Assembly: GCF_003144325.1 (NCBI RefSeq)
Contig: NZ_PENS01000004.1
Span: 240,529-304,528, forward strand
Length of the DNA: 64,000 bases
Source of the DNA: Proteus terrae
GTDB lineage: Bacteria > Pseudomonadota > Gammaproteobacteria > Enterobacterales > Enterobacteriaceae
Direction of reading: 5' to 3'
Part shown: positions 57,108-64,000 of the stretch, piece by piece
Layout: every line of letters starts with the position of its first letter
Position numbering within the stretch: the stretch's first letter is position 1
The notes under the pieces: generated by a model
What the model saw: the letters and a program-made list of their open reading frames with translations, nothing else
The model's database searches: none
What the model was told of the DNA's origin: nothing
Position numbers and translations under genes: made by a program

Positions 57108-57479
57108 ATTAATCTCCAGTGCTGTTTTATCTTGGATCACACCATGTGATTTATCTTTTCATTTCATTATAGTGAAAAAAACGTTAATGAAAATCATTAT
57201 CATATCCATATTATTTTTGTGGTTTTTTTATCCAGCACGGTTTAATTAATTTTCACAGTATATTATTTTAATTTAAAAGCGTTCTATTAAATGATAATCC
57301 TATTAAACAAGAAAATAATAGATAAATAATGCTCTGCTCGCTTTAGCACTAATTGAACATTCCATGAAAAGCATTTCCATTAATTCGTGATCTTCTGCGC
57401 AAAAAAGAAACAATCTTTATTTGCCCTCTTTTGTTAACGACTTTTTGACATAGTATTAACAATAGTGAGGAGAACTATT
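57108..57479. other. Divergent promoter region sodA / acs
   Basis: This 372-base AT-rich spacer holds the sodA Fur box (57183-57201). A TTGACA-like hexamer near 57445 lies close before acs. I see no confident CRP site, although acs is CRP-activated in E. coli. Confidence 0.6.
57183..57201. promoter_or_regulatory. Fur box upstream of sodA
   Basis: GTTAATGAAAATCATTATC matches the Fur consensus GATAATGATAATCATTATC at 17 of 19 positions. It is 76-94 bases upstream of the sodA start, consistent with Fur repression. Confidence 0.85.
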
Positions 57480-59438
57480 ATGACAAAAATAAACCAACAT
57501 CATATTCCTGCAAGCATTGCAGAACATGCCCTGATCAATAAAGAGCAATACCAAAAAGATTATGAATTATCCATCAAAAACCCTGAGGCCTTTTGGGCAG
57601 ATAAAGGGAAAATCATTGACTGGATAAAACCATATACCGTGGTAAAGAATACTTCTTTTGACCCAGGCCATGTACGCATTCGCTGGTTTGAAGATGGTCA
57701 GCTAAATATCAGTCAAAACTGTCTTGATCGCCACCTTAAAACACGAGGAGATCAAGTCGCCATGATTTGGGAAGGTGACTCACCTAATGAATCGAAAAAA
57801 ATCACTTACAAACAACTCCATCAAGATGTTTGCCAATTCGCTAATGTATTAAAAAACTTAGGTATTAAAAAAAGCGATGTTGTGGCGATTTATATGCCAA
57901 TGGTGCCAGAAGCTGCGATTGCTATGCTCGCTTGTACTCGTATTGGAGCTATCCATTCTGTTATTTTTGGCGGTTTCTCTCCTGAAGCTGTAGCTGGTAG
58001 GATCATTGATTCAAAAGCTAAATTAGTGATCACTGCTGATGAAGGATTGCGTGCGGGCCGCGCCATCCCTTTAAAGAAAAATGTTGATGATGCTTTAAAT
58101 CACGCTGATATCCCTCCTATTAATCATGTAGTGGTATTTCGTCGAACAGGACATACCGAACAATGGATTGAAGGACGTGATGTTTGGTGGGATGAAATCA
58201 TTCAAGATGTCAGCACAGAATGTGATGTTGAAGTTATGGATGCAGAAGATCCACTCTTCATTCTGTATACCTCCGGCTCAACAGGTAAACCTAAAGGTGT
58301 ACTGCACACAACAGGAGGCTATCTCGTTTATGCTTCAATGACCTTTAAATACACCTTTGATTATCACGAAGGCGATATTTATTGGTGCACCGCTGACGTA
58401 GGTTGGGTAACAGGACACAGCTACTTACTGTATGGCCCTCTTTCAAATGGTGCTACTACTGTTATGTTTGAAGGTGTTCCTAATTATCCATCAGTTAACC
58501 GTATGGCTCAGGTCGTTGATAAGCACCAAATCAATATTTTATATACTGCACCTACCGCAATCCGTGCATTAATGGCTGAAGGTGATAAGGCGATTGAAGG
58601 CACTCAACGCACCTCTCTGCGTATTCTAGGCTCTGTAGGTGAACCTATTAACCCAGAAGCATGGGAATGGTTCTATCAAAAGATGGGGCGTAGCCAGTGT
58701 CCTATTGTTGATACATGGTGGCAAACAGAAACCGGTGGTTTCATGATAACCCCATTACCAGGTGCAATGGATCTAAAACCAGGTTCAGCAACGCGTCCTT
58801 TCTTCGGCGTTCAGCCAGCAATAGTCGATAATATGGGAGAAGTACAGCAAGGGGCTTGTGAAGGCAACTTAGTGATTACTGATTCTTGGCCTGGTCAAGC
58901 AAGAACACTTTTTGGTGATCATGATCGTTTTGAACAAACTTACTTCTCAACCTTTAAAGGTATGTATTTCTCTGGTGACGGTGCTCGTCGCGATGAAGAT
59001 GGTGACTATTGGATAACAGGGCGAGTTGATGATGTCTTGAATATTTCAGGTCACCGTTTAGGAACAGCAGAGATTGAATCCGCTCTTGTTGCACATCCTA
59101 AGATTGCGGAAGCCGCAGTAGTTGGTATTCCTCACAATATTAAAGGGCAAGCTATTTATGCTTATGTCACTTTAAATCACGGTGAAGAACCAACACCTGA
59201 ACTTTACACTGAAGTTCGCAACTGGGTACGTAAAGAAATTGGACCAATAGCCACACCTGATATCCTACATTGGACAGATTCCTTACCTAAAACACGTTCA
59301 GGGAAAATTATGCGCCGTATCTTGCGCAAGATTGCCTCTGGCGACACAACTAACCTCGGGGATACCTCAACACTCGCCGATCCGGGTGTTGTAGAGAAAC
59401 TGTTAGAAGAAAAACAGTCTCTATCACTTACTGCTTAA
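57480..59438 (+). CDS. acs: Acetyl-CoA synthetase
   Basis: Acs activates acetate to acetyl-CoA through acetyl-AMP. Started at [10 protein letters not shown] (57480, GAGGAG upstream) it has 652 residues, exactly the E. coli length; the frame extends to 57465. It has the AMP-binding loop [21 protein letters not shown], and the C-terminal [13 protein letters not shown] whose Lys is the known acetylation site. It heads acs-yjcH-actP, the acetate scavenging operon. Confidence 0.97.
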   Translation: MTKINQHHIPASIAEHALINKEQYQKDYELSIKNPEAFWADKGKIIDWIKPYTVVKNTSFDPGHVRIRWFEDGQLNISQNCLDRHLKTRGDQVAMIWEGDSPNESKKITYKQLHQDVCQFANVLKNLGIKKSDVVAIYMPMVPEAAIAMLACTRIGAIHSVIFGGFSPEAVAGRIIDSKAKLVITADEGLRAGRAIPLKKNVDDALNHADIPPINHVVVFRRTGHTEQWIEGRDVWWDEIIQDVSTECDVEVMDAEDPLFILYTSGSTGKPKGVLHTTGGYLVYASMTFKYTFDYHEGDIYWCTADVGWVTGHSYLLYGPLSNGATTVMFEGVPNYPSVNRMAQVVDKHQINILYTAPTAIRALMAEGDKAIEGTQRTSLRILGSVGEPINPEAWEWFYQKMGRSQCPIVDTWWQTETGGFMITPLPGAMDLKPGSATRPFFGVQPAIVDNMGEVQQGACEGNLVITDSWPGQARTLFGDHDRFEQTYFSTFKGMYFSGDGARRDEDGDYWITGRVDDVLNISGHRLGTAEIESALVAHPKIAEAAVVGIPHNIKGQAIYAYVTLNHGEEPTPELYTEVRNWVRKEIGPIATPDILHWTDSLPKTRSGKIMRRILRKIASGDTTNLGDTSTLADPGVVEKLLEEKQSLSLTA

Positions 59439-59481
59439 TACACAACAAATAGCTGTCATTTAAAAAAACGTAATACGACAA

Positions 59482-59507
59482 AGCAAAGGCATGAAAATGC
59501 CTTTGCT
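59482..59507 (+). terminator. Hairpin between acs and yjcH
   Basis: AGCAAAGGCAT and ATGCCTTTGCT form a perfect 11-bp stem with a 4-base loop, followed by GAGCTCTC rather than a T run. It may act as a partial terminator or mRNA-stabilising structure, giving different levels of acs and yjcH-actP. Confidence 0.55.
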
Positions 59508-59597
59508 GAGCTCTCTTACCTAAAAATCATGAAATGCGGGGGATTGAAACCTCTAAATCAAGTGATAAACCAAACAATTATATAGAGGAGAACTCTG

Positions 59598-59909
59598 ATG
59601 AATGCCAATATTTATCAAGAGATAGAAAATAACCCTCGCTTTAAAGAACTGGTTAAAAAACGTAGTCGTTTTTCATGGACACTTTCGATTATTACGCTCG
59701 TTATGTATGTCTCATTTATCTTACTTATTGCGTTCTATCCACAATGGTTAGGTACGCCGCTGTATGAAGGAAGCTACATTACACGAGGTATTCCTATTGG
59801 TATGGGCTTAATCATCGCCTCATTTCTATTAACAGGCGTTTACGTTATTAAAGCCAATACAGAGTTCGACAAACTTACCGCTGAAATTATTGAAGAGGTA
59901 GAAAAATGA
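59598..59909 (+). CDS. yjcH: YjcH, DUF485 membrane protein
   Basis: The 103-residue protein has two membrane helices (about 25-47 and 60-85) and the DUF485 start [16 protein letters not shown]. It is always found before ActP and is thought to assist it. The strong AGAGGAGAA site precedes the ATG. Its end overlaps actP by four bases (ATGA). Confidence 0.95.
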   Translation: MNANIYQEIENNPRFKELVKKRSRFSWTLSIITLVMYVSFILLIAFYPQWLGTPLYEGSYITRGIPIGMGLIIASFLLTGVYVIKANTEFDKLTAEIIEEVEK

Positions 59910-61561
59910 GAAAGTTACTCTATGCAATAAGCTTATTTTTCCTCTCCTCAACGGTTGCTTATGCTAGCGCAATAACAGAAGGAGGAGAGAAACAACCTAT
60001 GAATATTCAGGCCATTATAATGTTCCTAATATTCGTAGGATTAACGCTTTACATCACTTATTGGGCATCTAAACGCACCCGCTCTCGTGCTGATTACTAT
60101 ACTGCTGGAGGGAAAATTACTGGCTTTCAAAACGGTATGGCGATCGCAGGTGACTTTATGTCTGCTGCCTCCTTCTTAGGGATCTCCGCACTAGTTTATA
60201 CCTCTGGTTATGATGGACTTATCTATTCAATTGGATTTCTGATTGGTTGGCCTATCATTCTTTTTATCATTGCTGAGCGCTTACGTAATTTAGGGCGTTA
60301 TACCTTTGCTGATGTTGTCTCCTACCGTTTAAGCCCAAAACCTGTTAGAACACTCTCAGCTGTTGGATCACTGGTTGTTGTTGCACTTTATCTAATTGCA
60401 CAAATGGTAGGTGCTGGAAAATTAATCGAACTCCTTTTCGGCTTAAATTACCATATTGCTGTTGTGCTAGTCGGTATTCTAATGGTGCTATATGTTTTAT
60501 TCGGTGGCATGCTAGCCACCACATGGGTTCAAATCATTAAAGCTATTTTATTACTTGCAGGTGCTAGTTTTATGGCTGTTATGGTTATGAAAGCCGTCGA
60601 TTTTAATTTCAACACCTTATTTAAAGAAGCCGTTAGTGTGCACTCAAAAGGGTTCTCTATCATGAGCCCAGGTGGTTTGGTTTCTGATCCTATATCTGCT
60701 CTATCTTTAGGTCTTGCACTTATGTTTGGTACCGCGGGACTTCCTCATATCATCATGCGCTTCTTTACTGTTAGCGATGCAAAAGAAGCCCGTAAGAGTG
60801 TTTTCTATGCAACAGGTTTTATCGGTTATTTCTATATCCTTACTTTTATTATTGGTTTCGGCGCTATCTTACTCGTTAGCCCTAATCCTGTGTTCAAAGA
60901 TGCCGCTGGTGCTTTAATTGGTGGAACCAATATGGCGGCTGTTCACTTAGCAGATGCTGTTGGAGGTAATTTCTTCTTAGGCTTTATCTCAGCTGTTGCC
61001 TTCGCCACTATTTTAGCCGTTGTAGCAGGACTAACTTTGGCGGGTGCATCTGCCGTATCACATGATCTCTACGCCAATGTAATTAAAAATGGTCATGCGG
61101 ATGAAAGACAAGAACTAAAAGTATCTAAAATTACTGTAGTTATCTTAGGTGTCGTCGCTATTGGTTTAGGTATTTTATTTGAAAAGCAAAATATTGCCTT
61201 TATGGTGGGATTAGCTTTCTCTATTGCGGCAAGCTGTAACTTCCCAATCATATTGTTATCTATGTATTGGAAAGGACTTACAACGCGAGGTGCTGTCGCG
61301 GGAGGATGGTCTGGTCTATTAGTTGCAGTCACGTTGATGATTTTAGGACCAACAATTTGGGTAAGTATTTTAGGCCATGAAAAACCTATTTATCCTTATG
61401 AATATCCAGCATTATTCTCAATAATTATTGCTTTTGTTGTCTCGTGGCTTTTCTCTATTACAGATAAATCATCTTTAGGTGAACAAGAGAAAGCAAAATT
61501 CCAAGTACAATTTATTCGTTCTCAAATTGGCTTAGGCATTGAACAAGGTAAACAACACTAA
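59906..61561 (+). CDS. actP: Cation/acetate symporter ActP
   Basis: ActP takes up acetate and glycolate with a cation. The 551-residue sodium:solute symporter family protein has a cleavable signal peptide (about 1-21, ending AYA), as in E. coli ActP (549), and about 13 helices. SSS-type segments include [30 protein letters not shown] and [15 protein letters not shown]. It works with Acs, encoded two genes upstream. Confidence 0.96.
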   Translation: MRKLLYAISLFFLSSTVAYASAITEGGEKQPMNIQAIIMFLIFVGLTLYITYWASKRTRSRADYYTAGGKITGFQNGMAIAGDFMSAASFLGISALVYTSGYDGLIYSIGFLIGWPIILFIIAERLRNLGRYTFADVVSYRLSPKPVRTLSAVGSLVVVALYLIAQMVGAGKLIELLFGLNYHIAVVLVGILMVLYVLFGGMLATTWVQIIKAILLLAGASFMAVMVMKAVDFNFNTLFKEAVSVHSKGFSIMSPGGLVSDPISALSLGLALMFGTAGLPHIIMRFFTVSDAKEARKSVFYATGFIGYFYILTFIIGFGAILLVSPNPVFKDAAGALIGGTNMAAVHLADAVGGNFFLGFISAVAFATILAVVAGLTLAGASAVSHDLYANVIKNGHADERQELKVSKITVVILGVVAIGLGILFEKQNIAFMVGLAFSIAASCNFPIILLSMYWKGLTTRGAVAGGWSGLLVAVTLMILGPTIWVSILGHEKPIYPYEYPALFSIIIAFVVSWLFSITDKSSLGEQEKAKFQVQFIRSQIGLGIEQGKQH

Positions 61562-61994
61562 CAACCTAAAATAATGTTATCTTTCTAAATAAAAGTAACC
61601 CCGAAGTGATTTTCAACTTTGGGGTTATTCATTTTCAACATTTTTATCAATTATCATAAGAATCTCGATTATATTTCTATCATTTACTTATTTAGAATAA
61701 ATTTAAGCTTCAACTACATATCTATACGATTGTTTAAATAACTTATTATTAGTTATTCCATTATTATAAATAGGAAGATAAATTAATTTAAAATCAATTA
61801 ATTACAAATAAAAATAAACACAATTTATTTGCTATATCACATATTAATAAACTCAAAAAGCCCAAAATAGTGAGGAATAACCATAATAATAACAATTTCA
61901 GACACACTTCAGCCAAACAAGGCTTGTATTGTCAAAAAGTAAATGGTTAACTTTTTATTCTACATAAGAAGAGGTGGTAGTTTTTAAATAGATT
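61562..61994. other. Intergenic region actP / PEtN transferase
   Basis: These 433 bases hold the actP terminator at 61597-61628 and then very AT-rich DNA without a gene. No PmrA- or PhoP-type direct repeat was recognised before the following gene. Confidence 0.55.
61597..61628 (+). terminator. Terminator of acs-yjcH-actP
   Basis: TAACCCCGAAGT pairs with ACTTTGGGGTTA over 11-12 bp with an 8-base loop, followed by TTCATTTTC, 35 bases after the actP stop. Confidence 0.8.
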
Positions 61995-63578
61995 ATGTCT
62001 CCGTTAACTCATTACGCACTTTTATTTTTCTTATCTATAGCACCAGCAATATTGGGTGGTTCAACGCTGTATATAGAACAAAAAATCTATATTGTTCTTA
62101 TTGGTTGGCTACTTATGCTGATGTGTAGTGGCATTTATCGTTCTGTTTTTGGAAAAATAATAACCTTTATTATTAGTGCATTATGGGCTTTAAACCTTTC
62201 TATTTCTCTGTTTTTTTATCGTGAACACGATATTGCTTTTTCATCATCTATTGCTGAAACTTTTATTAATACTAACGGTAGTGAAACTGTTGGTATGCTC
62301 TCTTATAATAAGTACTATGTCTTATTTTACCTATGTGCTTTTGCCATTTACTATTTTCTCATCCATAAAACGGCTCGAGTCTCTGATCTAAAAACAGCAA
62401 AAAAAAGTGTGATTGTATTTGTTATATTAATCGCCATTATTCCAATATATAAAAACTTAGCATTAAGAAACGATAACAAAAGTAAATTACTTGCAGAATA
62501 TGCTCTTTTAAATACCCCTTTTTATAATGCTGCAGCGCTTGTCCGAACCTTCCATGAAAATCGCCAAATTAGAAAAATTGCTACTCAGAAAGTAGAGTAT
62601 CAATATAATAAAAGTAATGATAATACAGAAGTTTATATTCTTATTCTTGGGGAATCAGTTCGCAGAGATCATCTAGGAATTTATGGCTATCAGTACGATA
62701 CAACGCCTAATTTGATGAAAGAAAAGAGTAATCTTATCCTATTCAATCAAGTTTATTCCCCAGCACCAGTAACTATTCTTTCTGTGCCCATTTCACTCTC
62801 AAATATAAGATTGGAGCAGTTACAAGATAAAAATCATTATGCTGATAATATTGTTTCTCTCGCGAATCACGCCGGATTTAAAACATATTGGCTAAGTAAC
62901 CAAGGTAAAGGTAATCAAAAAACCAGTGTTATTTCTGTCATTGCTAATATGGCTCAAAATAAAAAGTGGAATGAGTTTATCGGTTATGATGAAGAACTAC
63001 TTCCTTATTTAGATCAGGCTCTCAATGAACCTTCTACACAGAAAAAACTAATTATCTTACATACATATGGTAGCCATGAACCAGCCTGTAATCGGTTTCC
63101 AAATCAATATTTAAAGAAATTCACGCAAGAAGATGATGATAACTGCTATGACAGCTCTATCGCTTATACAGATAAATTAATTAATGACATTATTGAGAGA
63201 GTCAAAGACAAGCCAGCTTCTATTCTCTACTTTGCAGATCACGCTTTACAGCGTCTCGATAAAAATAGAGAGGTTCGTTATCATCATGGCGTAAATACAC
63301 CACGAAAAGAAGCTTATGATATACCGCTATTTATTTGGTATAGCCCATCATCTATTAAACCTATTATTAATGATGATGTAGTGAATAAACCTTATTCAAC
63401 GGTAAATAACTATTGGCTGTTAAGTAGTTGGCTTGGGATAGAACATAATTCACCCCAAAAGTGCCATTCACCATTAAATGAATGCTATCAGCCTAAATCA
63501 CAAATAACGGTTATTGATGGGAATAAAAATCTCTTAAACTATGATGTATTAAGTTCAGAAGAGCAGACACCACAATAA
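61995..63578 (+). CDS. Phosphoethanolamine transferase-like membrane protein
   Basis: The 527-residue protein has about five N-terminal membrane helices (first 160 residues) and a C-terminal sulfatase-fold periplasmic domain, the layout of EptA/EptB/CptA/OpgE enzymes that put phosphoethanolamine on lipid A, LPS core or glucans. Active-site candidates are Glu220 (ILGESVRRDH), Thr260 as nucleophile in APVTILSVP, and Asp415-His416 (YFADHALQ). The usual DHGE reads DHAL, and the Cys-rich TSCGTST motif is absent, so it is nearer CptA-like proteins. The substrate cannot be fixed. The ribosome site GAGGTGG is about 17 bases from the ATG, so the start is less certain. Confidence 0.8.
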   Translation: MSPLTHYALLFFLSIAPAILGGSTLYIEQKIYIVLIGWLLMLMCSGIYRSVFGKIITFIISALWALNLSISLFFYREHDIAFSSSIAETFINTNGSETVGMLSYNKYYVLFYLCAFAIYYFLIHKTARVSDLKTAKKSVIVFVILIAIIPIYKNLALRNDNKSKLLAEYALLNTPFYNAAALVRTFHENRQIRKIATQKVEYQYNKSNDNTEVYILILGESVRRDHLGIYGYQYDTTPNLMKEKSNLILFNQVYSPAPVTILSVPISLSNIRLEQLQDKNHYADNIVSLANHAGFKTYWLSNQGKGNQKTSVISVIANMAQNKKWNEFIGYDEELLPYLDQALNEPSTQKKLIILHTYGSHEPACNRFPNQYLKKFTQEDDDNCYDSSIAYTDKLINDIIERVKDKPASILYFADHALQRLDKNREVRYHHGVNTPRKEAYDIPLFIWYSPSSIKPIINDDVVNKPYSTVNNYWLLSSWLGIEHNSPQKCHSPLNECYQPKSQITVIDGNKNLLNYDVLSSEEQTPQ

Positions 63579-63847
63579 TATTCTCGTCAAAAATATCTAA
63601 ATACGAAATACACTTAATAATGAAAAGTGTATTTATATTCTCATTATTTATTTAATAAGATCTATCTGAGATGACAAGAGTTGAAAATAGCAGAATGCTA
63701 GGTATCAAATTAAGTGATGTTAGAAGAGGATAACCACGCCAATGAAATACCATAAATAGGGTTTAATTGCGTTAAAAGTGGCAATTTTATTGAGGAATAT
63801 AACAACAATAATAGTTTTTTATTCGGAGTAGCTAAACCTACAAACGC

Positions 63848-63877
63848 AAAAAAGCCAACCCATTGGGTTGGCTTTTT
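63848..63877. terminator. Bidirectional terminator
   Basis: AAAAGCCAACCCA and TGGGTTGGCTTTTT form a 13-bp stem almost without loop, with A and T runs on the two sides. It may end the preceding gene or one entering from the right. Confidence 0.8.
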
Positions 63878-63899
63878 CGTCTTATTATGGCTTTAGCCA

Positions 63900-63925
63900 G
63901 TTTAAGTCGCGCTAGCGTCTTAAAC
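63900..63925. repeat. Palindrome GTTTAAG..CTTAAAC
   Basis: The outer arms GTTTAAG and CTTAAAC enclose CGCGCTAGCG, which contains the self-complementary CGCTAGCG. The whole 26 bases can fold as a near-perfect hairpin. The role is unknown. Confidence 0.5.
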
Positions 63926-63931
63926 ATAAAA

Positions 63932-63950
63932 CCACCTGCTTTGCAGGTGG
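63932..63950. terminator. Hairpin CCACCTGC/GCAGGTGG
   Basis: An 8-bp GC-rich stem with a TTT loop. On the minus strand it is followed by TTTTATG and lies 10 bases after the stop of a frame entering from the right edge, so it may be that gene's terminator. Confidence 0.55.
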
Positions 63951-64000
63951 CGTTCAAGGGTTATACCAAGAAAAACACCTTTCCGTTACGATATAGATGT

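Larger units (their letters stand above)
63579..64000. other. Terminal intergenic stretch
   Basis: No identifiable gene lies in this last stretch. It holds a strong terminator (63848-63877) and two palindromes. On the minus strand a frame ending at 63961 is open to the window edge, reading HLYRNGKVFFLV, too short to identify. Confidence 0.4.

Noticed and set aside
61562..61994. PmrA or PhoP box before the phosphoethanolamine transferase-like gene
   Set aside because: No direct repeat resembling CTTAAK-N-CTTAAK or the PhoP box could be seen.
63961..63999. Minus-strand frame HLYRNGKVFFLV as an IS200/IS605 transposase end
   Set aside because: Thirteen codons cannot be assigned; the hairpins alone do not prove an insertion sequence.
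1..64000. CRISPR array, rRNA operon or complete insertion sequence
   Set aside because: No regularly spaced repeats, rRNA motifs or intact transposase genes were seen in the window.

Overview
The window looks like chromosomal DNA of a low-GC enterobacterium of the family Morganellaceae, most likely Proteus. This rests on protein resemblance (KduI, KduD, KdgR, PrlC, PitA, SodA and Acs match Escherichia coli proteins in length and motifs), on AT-rich intergenic DNA, on a UmoB/IgaA homologue, and on gene blocks collinear with the pckA-igaA-mrcA-hof-aroKB-dam-trpS and prlC-pitA-usp regions of enterobacteria. The genus is an inference from recall; no search was run.

Positions 1-11100 are catabolic. 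A hexuronate module comprises a TRAP solute-binding lipoprotein (cut by the window edge), a YhcH/YiaL cupin-like protein, a fused KDG kinase/KDPG aldolase, the regulator KdgR, a YgjV membrane protein, KduD and KduI. Together they would take the keto-uronates released from unsaturated uronate oligosaccharides (pectin- or glycosaminoglycan-type) to pyruvate and glyceraldehyde 3-phosphate. KdgR-like operators lie before dctP, kdgK-eda, kdgR and kduI. Next to it is a separate unit: a glucose-family PTS permease, a fumarase/aspartase-superfamily lyase and an RpiR regulator. I cannot assign it to a known pathway and regard it as the best candidate for an undescribed route.

Positions 11200-14040 hold small housekeeping genes (RluA family, a cold-shock-domain protein, yaiL, yajD, yibL). 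Positions 14041-25476 form an accessory island ending at the 3' end of the selenocysteine tRNA gene selC. It carries satellite-phage remnants (Gp2-like protein, AlpA), orphan ORFs, and a type VI secretion cargo unit: VgrG with a transthyretin-like tail, a phospholipase D effector, a Sel1-repeat lipoprotein as likely immunity protein, PAAR, and an unknown two-helix membrane protein. A decayed P4-type integrase lies next to selC.

Positions 25800-63600 are core genome: prlC, rsmJ, an SDR, gdhA, uspA/uspB, pitA, yhiN, the Fur-controlled small RNA RyhB, yhhW, pckA, hslO-hslR, igaA (umoB), nudE, mrcA, hofMNO and an apparent hofP/hofQ fusion, aroK-aroB-damX-dam-rpe-gph-trpS, yiiM, sodA with a strong Fur box, acs-yjcH-actP, and a phosphoethanolamine-transferase-like gene. 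The last 150 bases hold a terminator and two further palindromes.
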